Shown piece after piece: positions 1 through 8,405 of a DNA stretch of 45,873 nt. A program made the position numbers and the translations under genes. Each line of letters begins with the position of its first letter. Positions within the stretch are counted from its first letter, which is position 1. The stretch is from positions 1 to 45,873 of the forward strand of contig CAIJPD010000049.1 in assembly GCA_903822495.1 (NCBI GenBank). The letters are read 5' to 3'. The notes below the pieces were generated by a model. It did not search any database and had not been told where the DNA came from. It was given only the letters and a program-made list of their open reading frames with translations. Source of the DNA: an uncultured Chloroflexota bacterium. Its GTDB lineage: Bacteria; Chloroflexota; Limnocylindria; Limnocylindrales; CSP1-4.

Positions 1-108
1 CCGGACGGTCGGGTCGAGTCGGGCGGTCGGGCCGGGCATCGCCGGCCGGGCGTGCCGGACGGTCGGGTCGAGTCGGGCGCTCGGGCCGGGCATCGCCGGC
101 CGGGCGCT
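1..108. repeat. In-frame 54-bp tandem repeat in the rluB tail
   Basis: Bases 1-54 and 55-108 are two copies of a 54-bp unit with three differences. On the minus strand each copy encodes an 18-residue Arg/Pro/Asp-rich unit containing RPAGDARP and RPTRPDRP. The array reaches the window edge and may be longer. Confidence 0.9.
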
Positions 109-1066
109 GGCGCGGTGTCGCCGCGTCGGGCTTTGGCTTGGGCGTCCGCGGCCCCGCGGGTCGGCCGGTCAGGGGGCGGCCCGATGCCGAGCCCGCCGGT
201 CCCGTACGCCGCCGCGAACGCGTGCCGGCCCCGGACGCGGGGGGCGGTGGGGCGGCCTCCGGTTCGACCGGCGCCTTCGACGACGACCGCCGCTCGGCCT
301 TGCCGGCGCCAAGGGCCTTGATCTCGGAACCCCGCAAGCGGCGGTAGCGGCCCACGCCGATGTCATCCAGGCGCACGGCCCCGATCCGCACCCGGACGAG
401 CCGGGTGATCGGCGCGCCGACGGCCGCGAACATGCGGCGGACCTGTCGCTTCCAGCCCTGACGGAGCACCACCCGGTACCAGGCCAGCCCATCGGTGGCC
501 GGCGGCCCCAGGAGCGCCTGCAGGCGGGTCGTCTCCACGGAGCTGGCGGGACGAACGGGGTGGGCGAACGTCGCGCGGCCTTCCTCCAGGTCCATCCCCC
601 CGTCAAGCGCGGCGCGCTGCTCGTTCGAGAGCCAGGCCGTCAGGCCCACCGAGTACTCCCGCTCCACGCCGAAGCGTGGATGGAGTACCCGCTCGGCCCA
701 CTCGCCGTCGTTGGTCACGAGCAGCAGGCCCTCGCTGTCGCGGTCCAGCCGACCGACCGGGTAGAGACGGGCATCGGAGGTCATCGCCGTCGGCAGCAGT
801 TGGAGGACCGTCAGGTCGGCGTGGCGATCGGCCACCGTGGAGGTGACGCCGGCGGGCTTGTGGAGCGCCAGGTGGATCGGCGCGGCGGGTGCGCCGAGGG
901 GAATGCCATCCACCTCGATCCGGACTGCCGCCGGGTCCACCTGGTCCCCCACCCTGGCAGGACGACCGTTCACGGTCACGCGTCCGGCAACGATGAGCGC
1001 CTCGCTGGCGCGGCGCGATGCCACCCCGGCGGTGGCGATGATCTTCTGCAGTCGATCGACGGGCAT
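1..1066 (-). CDS. rluB: RluB/RsuA-family 23S rRNA pseudouridine synthase (3' end cut by window edge)
   Basis: Converts a uridine in 23S rRNA to pseudouridine. The protein starts MPVDRLQKIIATAGVASRRA, a typical N-terminal S4 RNA-binding domain, followed by the catalytic domain with the motif GRLDRDSEGLLLVTNDG, in which the Asp of GRLD is the family nucleophile, and the downstream WKRQVRRMF segment. The core ends near codon 245. A long low-complexity Arg/Pro/Ala/Asp tail follows and is still open at base 1, so the C-terminus is missing. The ATG at 1066 overlaps the scpB stop as TGATG, which fixes the start and implies translational coupling. scpA-scpB-rluB is a common bacterial neighbourhood. 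The tail is unusual because it is built from an 18-residue repeat. Product confidence is high; the exact target uridine is inferred. Confidence 0.93.
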   Translation of the reverse strand, partial: MPVDRLQKIIATAGVASRRASEALIVAGRVTVNGRPARVGDQVDPAAVRIEVDGIPLGAPAAPIHLALHKPAGVTSTVADRHADLTVLQLLPTAMTSDARLYPVGRLDRDSEGLLLVTNDGEWAERVLHPRFGVEREYSVGLTAWLSNEQRAALDGGMDLEEGRATFAHPVRPASSVETTRLQALLGPPATDGLAWYRVVLRQGWKRQVRRMFAAVGAPITRLVRVRIGAVRLDDIGVGRYRRLRGSEIKALGAGKAERRSSSKAPVEPEAAPPPPASGAGTRSRRRTGPAGSASGRPLTGRPAGPRTPKPKPDAATPRQRPAGDARPERPTRPDRPARPAGDARPDRPTRPDRP

Positions 1067-1923
1067 CAGCCGGCGCTCCCATTGGGGTCCGGCGCGCTCG
1101 CCGGGCCGGCCGATTGGCCAGCCAGATGTCGGGGCGGCGGATCCCCGTAGGCCTCAGCGTTGGAAGGTGACGCGGCCGCGGCCAGGGCGGCAAGCGCGGC
1201 GGCGTCGGCGGGAGGCGAACCCACGTTCGCCTCGTCAGTGAGCCGGTCCGCGACGAGCGAATCCAATATGGGGAGCTCGTCCAGGCTGGTCAAGCCGAAG
1301 CGCTCCAGGAACTCGAAGCCGGTCCCGTACAGGATCGGACGACCGGCGGCCTCGCTGCGGCCCAGCTCCACGACCAGCCGCCGATGCAGCAGGGTCCGGA
1401 TGCTGTAGTCGGAGTCCACGCCGCGGATCCGCTCGACGGCAGACTTGGTGACGGGCTGCCGGTACGCGACGATGGCCAGCGTCTCGAGTGCCGCCGGAGA
1501 GAGCCGGACCGCGTCAACCCCGAGGTAGCGGGCGATCAGGCGGCCGGCCTCCGGGGCCGTCGCCAGCTCCACGCGATCAGCCGAGTAGATCAGCCGCAGC
1601 CCGCGGTCGCGCAGGGCGACCTCGAGGTCGCCGAGGCGCGAATCCACCTCATCGCGGTCCACCCCGGCCAGCGTCGCGATCTCCTTGCGGGAGAGCGGCT
1701 TCTCCGCCACGAACAGCAGGGCCTCCAGCGTCACCTCGTCGAGGCCCAGGGGCGTCTCGGCCGCCGCTGTCGTGACCTCCTCGACCAGGTCCGCGATCTC
1801 GTCTGCCCGTGCCTCGGCGGTCGCTTCCGCTCCGGTCGGTTCCGCGTCGGCCTGCGCCGGCTCCGCATCGGCCTGCGCCGCTTCGGACGGTGTGCCGGAC
1901 GGGAGCAGCCCGTCGTCGGTCAC
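1066..1923 (-). CDS. scpB: Segregation and condensation protein B
   Basis: ScpB dimerises through winged-helix domains and binds ScpA to form the SMC-ScpAB condensin for chromosome segregation. The protein is 285 residues. The first ~60 residues are an acidic Ala/Glu/Asp-rich extension with a short repeat (AQADAEP twice). The winged-helix core follows, with LEALLFVAEKPLSRKEIA and LSPAALETLAIVAYRQPVTK, both strong ScpB signatures. The C-terminus is Ala-rich. The GTG start at 1923 overlaps the scpA stop as GTGA. An upstream in-frame Met would extend far into scpA and gives no ScpB-like sequence. The gene is coupled at its 3' end to rluB. Confidence 0.95.
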   Translation of the reverse strand: MTDDGLLPSGTPSEAAQADAEPAQADAEPTGAEATAEARADEIADLVEEVTTAAAETPLGLDEVTLEALLFVAEKPLSRKEIATLAGVDRDEVDSRLGDLEVALRDRGLRLIYSADRVELATAPEAGRLIARYLGVDAVRLSPAALETLAIVAYRQPVTKSAVERIRGVDSDYSIRTLLHRRLVVELGRSEAAGRPILYGTGFEFLERFGLTSLDELPILDSLVADRLTDEANVGSPPADAAALAALAAAASPSNAEAYGDPPPRHLAGQSAGPASAPDPNGSAG

Positions 1924-2804
1924 GCGAAGGACTCCATGCTCTCGTCCATGGGCGCGGCGGCGAGCGCCTCCGAGGACGTCCCGCCGCGCTCCTCGGCCGT
2001 CGTCTGGCGGACCAGGATGGGTCCCCACGGCGCCGCTTGCTCCACCGCGACCTCGCGCCGTTTGACCAGCTCCAGCATCGCCAGGAAGGTCACCGCCACG
2101 ACCACCCGGTCGTGGACGCCGTTGAGCAGCTCCTGCAGGACGATGGGCCCCGCGCCACGCAATGCCTCGCGGATGATCACCGCCCGCTCGGCCAGGGTGA
2201 TCGACCGGGGCAGCAGCTCGGGCGGCAGGGGCGGCGGGGGGACCACCTTGACCAGCCCGGCGAGTGCCTCGGCCAGGAGCCGTGGGTCCATGGGCGGGGC
2301 ATCCGGACGGGCCGCGCCCACCGCCGCGCTGCGGGCTACCGCCGGCTCGCGCCGGAAGAGCCCGATCCGGACCAGCGCCTCACCGGCCAGGCGATGGCCG
2401 CCATCCCGGTACGCCCTGTACGCGATGAGCCTCGCCCGCAGCTCCGCCTCCGGATCCAGCCCCTCGTCGTCGAGCGGGATGACCGCCGGCTCTTCGCGGC
2501 GCGGGAGCAACGCCCGGCTCTTGATCAGGATCAGCTGGCTGGCCACGGCGACGAACGAGCTCACGTGGCCGATGCGGTCCACTTCCAGCGTGGCAAGCGC
2601 GTCCAGGTAGGCGTCCGCGAGGGCCCCGAGCGGGACCGTGAGCACGTCGAACCGGCGTGCCTCGATGAGCGCCAGGAGCAGCGCGAGCGGGCCGTCGAAG
2701 GTCTCGATGTGGACGTGCGTCCCGGCCTCGGGCCGGCGCGCGTCGGCGAAGCGGACCGAGGGCCCGAGGGACCTGGCGAGGCCGGGCGCGGCGGTATCGA
2801 TCAC
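1920..2804 (-). CDS. scpA: Segregation and condensation protein A
   Basis: Kleisin subunit of the SMC-ScpAB complex, bridging the SMC heads. It has 294 residues. HIETFDGPLALLLALIEARR near the N-terminus is the diagnostic kleisin start (F-x-G-P-L-x-L-L-L). SQLILIKSRALLPR follows, and the C-terminal winged-helix part contains VVAVTFLAMLELVKRREV. The chosen GTG at 2804 lies one base after the stop of the HD-domain gene. The first ~28 residues are not conserved, so a slightly later start is possible. The reading frame remains open upstream, but that sequence overlaps the previous gene. The 3' end overlaps scpB. Confidence 0.95.
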   Translation of the reverse strand: MIDTAAPGLARSLGPSVRFADARRPEAGTHVHIETFDGPLALLLALIEARRFDVLTVPLGALADAYLDALATLEVDRIGHVSSFVAVASQLILIKSRALLPRREEPAVIPLDDEGLDPEAELRARLIAYRAYRDGGHRLAGEALVRIGLFRREPAVARSAAVGAARPDAPPMDPRLLAEALAGLVKVVPPPPLPPELLPRSITLAERAVIIREALRGAGPIVLQELLNGVHDRVVVAVTFLAMLELVKRREVAVEQAAPWGPILVRQTTAEERGGTSSEALAAAPMDESMESFA

Positions 2805-2805
2805 G

Positions 2806-3333
2806 CTAGTTCGCCTCGTCCGCGAGCCGCAGGAGCCGGCCGAGATCATTGTCGCGCGGTTCGATGTGGTGGCGGATCAGCTCGACGGTCCGGGCGTTGC
2901 AGCCGACGGTGGACGCCAGCCGCGCCGAGCTGTCCGGGTGCCGCTCCAGGCGGGCGATTGCCTCGCCCAGCCCGGGGATCAGCCGGAACGGCGCGGCGAC
3001 CCACCCGCCGTAGGCCTGCGTGAGCGAGTAGACGATCCGCGGCAGCAGCCCGGTATTGCCCTTGCCCGCGTCGTGGAGCAGGCCCGCCAGCAGCAGGTCG
3101 GGCTCCCCCGCCCCGCCGGACCGGAGCCACGCGACCACGTCGAGCGAGTGGCGCTGATCGGAGCGGTGCATGGACCGGAAGAGCGCGAGCTGTACCGGGG
3201 TCATCAGGCCCTCTACGGCGCGGATCTCCGCGTCCGTGACGCGACCCACCAGGAAGACACGGACGCGTCGGGCCTTGGCCGCCCACCAACCCGAGCTGCC
3301 GGCCCGCAGGATCGCTCCGGCCCGCAGGGTCAC
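2806..3333 (-). CDS. HD-domain phosphohydrolase
   Basis: A 175-residue cytosolic protein with an HD metal-binding core: H62 (in QRHSLDV), H87-D88 (in LLHDAGKG), and a C-terminal LADEAN Asp. This matches the H...HD...D pattern of metal-dependent phosphohydrolases. The substrate is unknown; nucleotides or second messengers are the usual choices for the superfamily. The N-terminus has a basic stretch but no clear signal peptide. The GTG start at 3333 overlaps the M50 protease stop as GTGA, and the stop is one base before scpA, so it sits inside a tightly coupled protease-HD-scpA-scpB-rluB unit. The longer in-frame extension upstream lies wholly inside the M50 gene and looks non-coding. Confidence 0.8.
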   Translation of the reverse strand: MTLRAGAILRAGSSGWWAAKARRVRVFLVGRVTDAEIRAVEGLMTPVQLALFRSMHRSDQRHSLDVVAWLRSGGAGEPDLLLAGLLHDAGKGNTGLLPRIVYSLTQAYGGWVAAPFRLIPGLGEAIARLERHPDSSARLASTVGCNARTVELIRHHIEPRDNDLGRLLRLADEAN

Positions 3334-3977
3334 AGGCCCAGCAGGAGGCTGAAGAGCGGTTCGGCGATCAGCGAGAAGACCGCCCCCATGAGGGTCTGCC
3401 CGCCCGGCAGGATCGGCAGGAAGACGGCCAGCAGCAGGATCACGGTCCCGTACTGGTTCAGCACCGGACGCCAGCGCCAGGCGGTGCCCGGCGAAACCAG
3501 GGCCAGCAGGATGTGCGACCCGTCGAGCGGCGGGATCGGGACCAGGTTGAAGAGCATCAGCGCGAGGTTGATGTACACGAACAGCTCGAAGATGGTGGGC
3601 AGCAGGCCCACGGCCGAGGCCAGGCCAAGCGCCCGGTAGATGAGCGCCGCCGCGCAGGCCAGCACAAGGTTGGACGCCGGCCCGGCGAGCGCCACGAGCG
3701 CCTCCGATTGGCGTCCACCGCGCAGGTTCAACGGGTTCACCGGGGTCGGCTTGGCCCAGCCGATGCCGAAGCCAGAGGTGACCATGGAGATCGCGAGGAG
3801 CGTCCCGCCGAGCGGGTCGAAGTGCGCGAGCGGGTTGAGCGTCAGGCGCCCGAACAGCTTGGCGGTCCGGTCGCCGAGGCGCGTCGCCACCAGGGCGTGG
3901 CTGAACTCGTGGACGGGGAATGCAACCAGCAGCATGATCGCCAGGACGATGACAACGGCGATGAGACGGTCGGTCAA
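3330..3977 (-). CDS. Site-2 protease family (M50) membrane zinc metalloprotease
   Basis: Intramembrane zinc protease of 215 residues. HEFSH at residues 23-27 is the HExxH zinc motif within the first membrane helix, and PPLDGS near residues 149-154 carries the third ligand (D152). At least four hydrophobic segments are visible (about 5-22, 92-115, 128-148, 176-192). There is no PDZ domain, so it belongs to the compact SREBF/SpoIVFB-like branch often found beside scpA. The apparent start is TTG at 3977, giving MTDRL, preceded by GAGG 6 bases upstream. A TACCAT box at 4010-4015 could be its promoter. The substrate cannot be inferred. Confidence 0.88.
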   Translation of the reverse strand: MTDRLIAVVIVLAIMLLVAFPVHEFSHALVATRLGDRTAKLFGRLTLNPLAHFDPLGGTLLAISMVTSGFGIGWAKPTPVNPLNLRGGRQSEALVALAGPASNLVLACAAALIYRALGLASAVGLLPTIFELFVYINLALMLFNLVPIPPLDGSHILLALVSPGTAWRWRPVLNQYGTVILLLAVFLPILPGGQTLMGAVFSLIAEPLFSLLLGL

Positions 3978-4009
3978 CGGGCACCTCGAACGTGAACGGG
4001 GGTCCGGCC

Positions 4010-4015
4010 ATGGTA
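4010..4015 (-). promoter_or_regulatory. Candidate -10 box for the M50-scpAB operon
   Basis: TACCAT (minus strand) lies 32 bases before the TTG start of the protease gene, leaving room for a short leader with GAGG. No -35 match is seen. The same hexamer precedes alaS. Confidence 0.3.
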
Positions 4016-4086
4016 GCGCCCCACGGCTGCCGGCCTCATCGATCGCCCCGGGAGGCGCACCCGCGCCACCCGGGGGACGGCCCGGA

Positions 4087-4743
4087 TCAGAGTCGCCCGA
4101 GCAACTCCGCCTTCTTGGCCTCGAAGTCCTCGGCGCTGATGGCCCCCCGGTCGCGCAGGCCGGCCAGTTGGTCGATCGCCTGGGTCACCTCGTCCGCGGT
4201 CATCCGTGCCGGGCCCGCGGTGTAGCCGGGCCCCCGGGCCACGTCGATCTCCAGGGCGTGCTTGGCCTCCAGGATCGCCTTGTGGAAGTCCGCGGCCCGA
4301 GCGAGCATCCGGAACCGGTCAAACGCCTGGTCGTTGGCGGTGAGGATGTCCAGGTCGGCGAAGCCGAAGATGCGGCCGACGATGTTCTGATCCACCACCG
4401 CGTCGTTGATCTTCTCGAGCGAGCTGTCACCCAGGCGCTTGTTGAGGATGCCCTCGACCTTGATCACGCGCCGGCTGGTGACCAGGTACTCCTCGTTCCG
4501 CCAGTCCCACGTCATGATCCCGATCCAGAGCGCGGCCAAGACCACAACCGCGAGGCCGAGGTACAGGAACGCGGTCTGCACGACCGCCGGGTCCTTGATC
4601 TGCGTGCTGATGACCAGCAACGCGATCCCCACGATCAGCATGAGCCAGGCGCGTCGCCCGTTGACGACAAGCGCCAGCCAGTGCTGGCGTGCCCGGTAGG
4701 CGACTCCCTCGCCACTCGTCAGCTGCCGGTCTGCGTAGCTCAT
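4087..4743 (-). CDS. PH-domain membrane protein with C-terminal SHOCT motif
   Basis: A 218-residue integral membrane protein. Two membrane helices (about 31-48 and 59-79) are followed by a bacterial PH-like (bPH2/YdbT-type) domain: EEYLVTSRRVIKVEGILNKR, then SSLEKINDAVVDQNIVGRIF, the classic pattern. The last ~30 residues (QLAGLRDRGAISAEDFEAKK) form a SHOCT helix, a short oligomerisation motif. The ATG is preceded by GGAGGAG at a good distance. It lies 15 bases after the xerD-like gene and probably shares its transcript. The biological role of such proteins is not known; a membrane scaffold or stress function is a guess. Confidence 0.85.
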   Translation of the reverse strand: MSYADRQLTSGEGVAYRARQHWLALVVNGRRAWLMLIVGIALLVISTQIKDPAVVQTAFLYLGLAVVVLAALWIGIMTWDWRNEEYLVTSRRVIKVEGILNKRLGDSSLEKINDAVVDQNIVGRIFGFADLDILTANDQAFDRFRMLARAADFHKAILEAKHALEIDVARGPGYTAGPARMTADEVTQAIDQLAGLRDRGAISAEDFEAKKAELLGRL

Positions 4744-4758
4744 TGACGATCTCCTCCT

Positions 4759-5787
4759 CTACGCCCGCGGATGGGACCGGGCGTAGACCTCGCGGATCCG
4801 CTCCCCGGTCAGGTGAGTGTAAAGCTGCGTGGTCGTGATGCTGGCATGCCCCAGCAGCTCCTGCACGATGCGCAGGTCCGCACCCCCCTCCAGCAGGTGG
4901 GTGGCAAAGGAGTGACGGAGTGAGTGCGGGCTGACCCGCTCGTTGAGCCCGGCCGTCCGCGCCGCCGACTTGACCGCGGACCACGCCTGCTGGCGCGAGA
5001 GTCGCCCTCCCCGGTCGCCGACGAAGATTGGCCCACCCCGCGGGTGCGGTGGCGGGGCAAGGTCGAGGATGGCGGGCCACGGGCCGGTCAGCCAGGCGTC
5101 CAGCCAGCCTAGCGCCACGTCGCCCAGGGGAACGAGGCGCTCCTTGTCGCCCTTGCCGATCACCCGGACCCAGCCCCCTTCGGTGGACAGGTCCTCCAGG
5201 TCCAGCCCGAGCGCCTCGGAGATCCGGAGCCCCGCCGCGTAGAGCACCTCCAGCAGGGTCCGCTCGCGCAGGCGACGCGGGTGGTCGGCCTCGCCCGGGT
5301 CGTCGCCGCCCGCGGCCTCGAGCAGGGCGACCGTCTCGGCGACGCTGAGCGGCTCGGGGAGCAGGCGCGGCTGCCTGGGCAGGTCCAGGTGCGCCGCGAT
5401 GTCCCTCGCGATCAGGTCCTCGCCGAAGGCGAAGCGGTAGAAGCCGCGAATGGCCGCCGCGCGCCGACGCAGGCTGGTCGGCGCCAGCCCTGGGTCGCCG
5501 GGCCGCCCGCGCCGCGCCCGTGCCGCCAGGTATCGGGTCGCCGCCTCCGGCGTCGTTGCCCAGTCCCTGGCGCTGCCGCGGGCGTCGGAGAAGTCGGCGA
5601 GGTCCGCCGCATAGGCGCTCAGGGTCGCCGGTGCCAGGCCGCGCTCGACGCGGAGGGACGTCAGGTAGGCAGCGATGGCATCGTCCAGCGCGGTCCGACC
5701 GCCGGGAGCGCCGGGAGCGCCGGGAGCGGTGGCGCGGGCGGCGCCGCCAGAGGGCGACGAGTCCGCGGGGTGCGCGGCCCGGTCCAC
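4759..5787 (-). CDS. xerD: Tyrosine recombinase, XerC/XerD family
   Basis: Site-specific recombinase that resolves chromosome dimers at dif-like sites. It has 342 residues: a ~30-residue Ala/Pro/Gly extension, a SAM-like core-binding domain (DDAIAAYLTSLRVERG onward) and the catalytic domain. All catalytic residues are visible: R188 (GLRISE), K212, H288 and R291 (HSLRHSFATH), H314 (LLGHASI) and nucleophile Y323 (QLYTH). The GTG start at 5787 is 4 bases after the recN stop. A second Xer protein (44794-45822) may be its partner, which argues for a housekeeping pair rather than a phage integrase. Which one is XerC and which XerD is a tentative naming. Confidence 0.9.
   Translation of the reverse strand: MDRAAHPADSSPSGGAARATAPGAPGAPGGRTALDDAIAAYLTSLRVERGLAPATLSAYAADLADFSDARGSARDWATTPEAATRYLAARARRGRPGDPGLAPTSLRRRAAAIRGFYRFAFGEDLIARDIAAHLDLPRQPRLLPEPLSVAETVALLEAAGGDDPGEADHPRRLRERTLLEVLYAAGLRISEALGLDLEDLSTEGGWVRVIGKGDKERLVPLGDVALGWLDAWLTGPWPAILDLAPPPHPRGGPIFVGDRGGRLSRQQAWSAVKSAARTAGLNERVSPHSLRHSFATHLLEGGADLRIVQELLGHASITTTQLYTHLTGERIREVYARSHPRA
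5701..5727. repeat. 9-bp tandem repeat, three copies, in the xerD-like gene
   Basis: Three perfect copies of gccgggagc. On the minus strand they encode APG three times in the N-terminal extension of the recombinase. Confidence 0.85.
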
Positions 5788-5791
5788 GCGA

Positions 5792-7534
5792 TCAGCCGAC
5801 CGGCGTGCCGGCGGCCCGCGCGAGCGCCGTTCGCCACGCCTGGGCGCCGTCCAGGAGCTCTCGTGCCGAGGCGAGCGCGCCGCTGCCCGGAGCCCCGCCC
5901 GCGGCGCCGCCCAGCATGTGCGCCAACTCCACGACCCGTTCCTGGGAATCCAGTCGAACCACTTCCGTCACCGTTCGGCCGTCTCGCTCGCGCTTGGCGA
6001 TGCGGAAGTGGGCGTCTGCGTGTGCCGCGATCCCCGGGAGGTGGGTGACGCACAGCACCTGGTGGCGGCGGGCCAGTTGCCACAGTCCGCGGCCCAGTGG
6101 ATCCGCACCACGGCCGCCGATGCCGGTGTCGATCTCGTCGAAGACCAGGGTGGGCGTCTGGTCCGCCTCGGCGAGGACCTCCTTGATGGCGAGGGCCACG
6201 CGCGACAGCTCGCCGCCGGAGGCGATCCTGGCCAGCGGGCGCGCCGGTTCCCCGGGGTTGGGCGCGATCCGGAAGACGACCTGGTCCACCCCGCTGACGT
6301 CGAACGCCACGGCGTCCCCGTCGAGCTCCACGGCCGGCTCACGGGGCCCCGCCGGGCGCCGCCCCAGGGCCACGTCGAAGACGTCCGGCGGGAAGCCGAG
6401 GTCCGCGAGGATGGCCCCCACCGCCAGGCCCATCAGCGCGGCCGTCACGGAGCGTGCCGCCGAGAGCGTCCCCGCGGCGGCGGCCACCTCGCGCAGCAGG
6501 CGCGCATCGGCCTCTGCCCGGCGAGCGCGCTCCACGTCCAGGTTGCGAAGTCGCTCTACCTCGGCCAGGGCCGCCTCGCCGTGGGCGATCACCGCCGCCT
6601 CGTCGTCCCCGTAGCGTCGCTCCAGGCCGAAGATGACCGATAGCCGCTCCTCCAGCCGGGCCAGCTCCGCCGGGTCGTGATCCACGTCGGATGCCAGATC
6701 GCGCAGCTCAGCCGCCACGTCGTCCAGCTCGGCGTCCAGGCCCGCCAACCGGCCAACCAGGGGCTCGAAGCGGGGATCCAGCCGGGCGATGGCGCGCGCC
6801 TCGCGGAGGGCGAGCGCGACCGTCTCTCGCGCGCCGCTCCCGTCGGCCAGGAGCGCGTCCCGGGCGGCCTCGGCCCCGCGCGCGATGGCACCCGCATGTT
6901 GGGCAGCCTCCAGGCGCGCCCGGATCTCGCCCGCCTCACCGGGACGGAGGCGGGCCGCCGCAATCTCCTCGGCCTCGTGCCCCAGCAGGTCGAGTCGGCG
7001 CGCCAGCTCCCGCGGCTCGATCGCCAGCTCCGTGAGGGCCATCCGGTTGGCCCGCCAGGCATCGACCGCCGCGGCCATGGCCGCCCGGAGCGAGGCGTGC
7101 CCGCCGAACGCATCGAGCAGGTCGCGCTGCCAGGCCGGATCGAGCAGCCGCTGCTGGTCGTGCTGCCCGTGGACCTCGACGAGCGGCCCGACCGCCTCGG
7201 CCAGCCGTGCCGCCGTGACCGTCTCGTCGTCCAGTCGCGCGACGGAGCGACCGGTCGCGCTGACCTCGCGCACGGCGATCAGTGGCTCCGGCAGCCGGTC
7301 GAAGAGCGCCTCCACCCGCGCGGCATCCGCGCCGTGACGCACGAGGGACGTGTCCGCGCGGGCGCCCGCGGCCAGGCCCAGCGCGTCGATCAGCAGGCTC
7401 TTGCCCGCGCCGGTCTCGCCGGTGATCACATTCAGGCCCGGCTCCAGGGTGAGCCGCAGCCGGTCGATGAGGGCGAGGTCCGTGACCGCCAGCTCCAGCA
7501 GGCGCCCGGCCCGGGGATGCGGGGAGTCGATCAC
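5792..7534 (-). CDS. recN: DNA repair ATPase RecN
   Basis: SMC-like ATPase acting early in double-strand break repair. The 580-residue protein shows Walker A GETGAGKS (39-46), EVHGQHDQQRLLDP, a coiled-coil middle rich in Ala/Arg/Glu, the ABC signature ASGGELSRVALAIK, and Walker B TLVFDEIDTGIGG followed by VTHLPGIAAHAD. Most RecN proteins have THLPQIA, so the Q-to-G change is mildly unusual. The GTG at 7534 is preferred because the extra upstream sequence overlaps nadK and has no RecN-like features. The gene lies 22 bases after nadK and 4 bases before the xerD-like gene. tlyA-nadK-recN is a conserved order. Confidence 0.95.
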   Translation of the reverse strand: MIDSPHPRAGRLLELAVTDLALIDRLRLTLEPGLNVITGETGAGKSLLIDALGLAAGARADTSLVRHGADAARVEALFDRLPEPLIAVREVSATGRSVARLDDETVTAARLAEAVGPLVEVHGQHDQQRLLDPAWQRDLLDAFGGHASLRAAMAAAVDAWRANRMALTELAIEPRELARRLDLLGHEAEEIAAARLRPGEAGEIRARLEAAQHAGAIARGAEAARDALLADGSGARETVALALREARAIARLDPRFEPLVGRLAGLDAELDDVAAELRDLASDVDHDPAELARLEERLSVIFGLERRYGDDEAAVIAHGEAALAEVERLRNLDVERARRAEADARLLREVAAAAGTLSAARSVTAALMGLAVGAILADLGFPPDVFDVALGRRPAGPREPAVELDGDAVAFDVSGVDQVVFRIAPNPGEPARPLARIASGGELSRVALAIKEVLAEADQTPTLVFDEIDTGIGGRGADPLGRGLWQLARRHQVLCVTHLPGIAAHADAHFRIAKRERDGRTVTEVVRLDSQERVVELAHMLGGAAGGAPGSGALASARELLDGAQAWRTALARAAGTPVG

Positions 7535-7556
7535 GGCCGCGGGGTCACGCGTGGCT

Positions 7557-8405
7557 TCACGAGGGCAGGATCTCGACCTTGCGCCGGAGCAGGTCCCAGA
7601 ACGGCTGCGAGCCGCCGGGCACCACGAGGCGGATGGGCCGGTCGATCGCGCGGACCTCGACGACATCACCCTCCCCCACCGGGACGTCATCGTGGCCGTC
7701 GATGCTGACCAGGGCCTGGAGCGCGGAGATCACCTTGCAGCGCACCACCTGGTCCGGGCCCACGACCACGGATCGAATGGCCGAGAGATAGCCGGCGATG
7801 GGCGTGACCACCATGATCCGGCTGTGCGGGTCCACGATCGGCCCACCGGACGAGAACGAGTAGCCGGTGGAGCCGGTGGGGCTGGCGACCACCAGGCCAT
7901 CCGCGATGAACGTGGCGAGGTGCGTCGCGTCGATGTCAACATCCAGGCGAACCACCCGGGCCAGCGCGCCGCGGGCTACCACGACGTCGTTGAGCGCCAC
8001 GTAGCGCTCCTCCGTCGTCGGCTGGCCGGCCCGCAGGATCCGCCCCTCCAGGACCATCCGGTCCTCCAGGTCGTACTCGCCGTCACGGAGCTGGCCCAGG
8101 ATCCCCTCCAGCTCACCGGCCTCCACGCGGGAGAGGAAGCCGACCTTGCCGAGGTTGACGCCCAGGATGGGCACGTCCACCTGGCAGACGCCCCGGGCGG
8201 CGAGCAGGAACGTCCCGTCGCCGCCCAGGACGATGAGCACGTCCGTGGTGGGCAACTCCACCAGCAGGGTCTCGAGGTCCGCGGAGGTGGCCGACCAGTG
8301 GGCGATCCCCAGCGCCTGTGCCCAGCCCGACGCCTGGGCGCGCAGCTGGACCGCGGCCGGGTTGGTTGGGTTGTAGGCCAGGCCCAGGCGCCGGACGGGC
8401 GTCAT
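7557..8405 (-). CDS. nadK: NAD kinase
   Basis: Phosphorylates NAD to NADP in the cytosol. The protein has 282 residues, the normal length for the family. GGDGT at residues 61-65 is the catalytic and nucleotide-binding motif, and LVVASPTGSTGYSFSSGGPI is the second signature. YNPTNPAA near the N-terminus matches the strand entering the first Rossmann-like domain. The ATG at 8405 overlaps the tlyA stop as ATGA, so the two genes are coupled. recN follows after 22 bases. Confidence 0.96.
   Translation of the reverse strand: MTPVRRLGLAYNPTNPAAVQLRAQASGWAQALGIAHWSATSADLETLLVELPTTDVLIVLGGDGTFLLAARGVCQVDVPILGVNLGKVGFLSRVEAGELEGILGQLRDGEYDLEDRMVLEGRILRAGQPTTEERYVALNDVVVARGALARVVRLDVDIDATHLATFIADGLVVASPTGSTGYSFSSGGPIVDPHSRIMVVTPIAGYLSAIRSVVVGPDQVVRCKVISALQALVSIDGHDDVPVGEGDVVEVRAIDRPIRLVVPGGSQPFWDLLRRKVEILPS

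Noticed and set aside
1..108. CRISPR-like repeat array
   Set aside because: The units are contiguous with no spacers, and they are in frame with rluB.
4759..5787. Integrase of a mobile element
   Set aside because: No attachment-site repeats or cargo genes flank it. Its place after recN and its length fit a chromosomal Xer protein.
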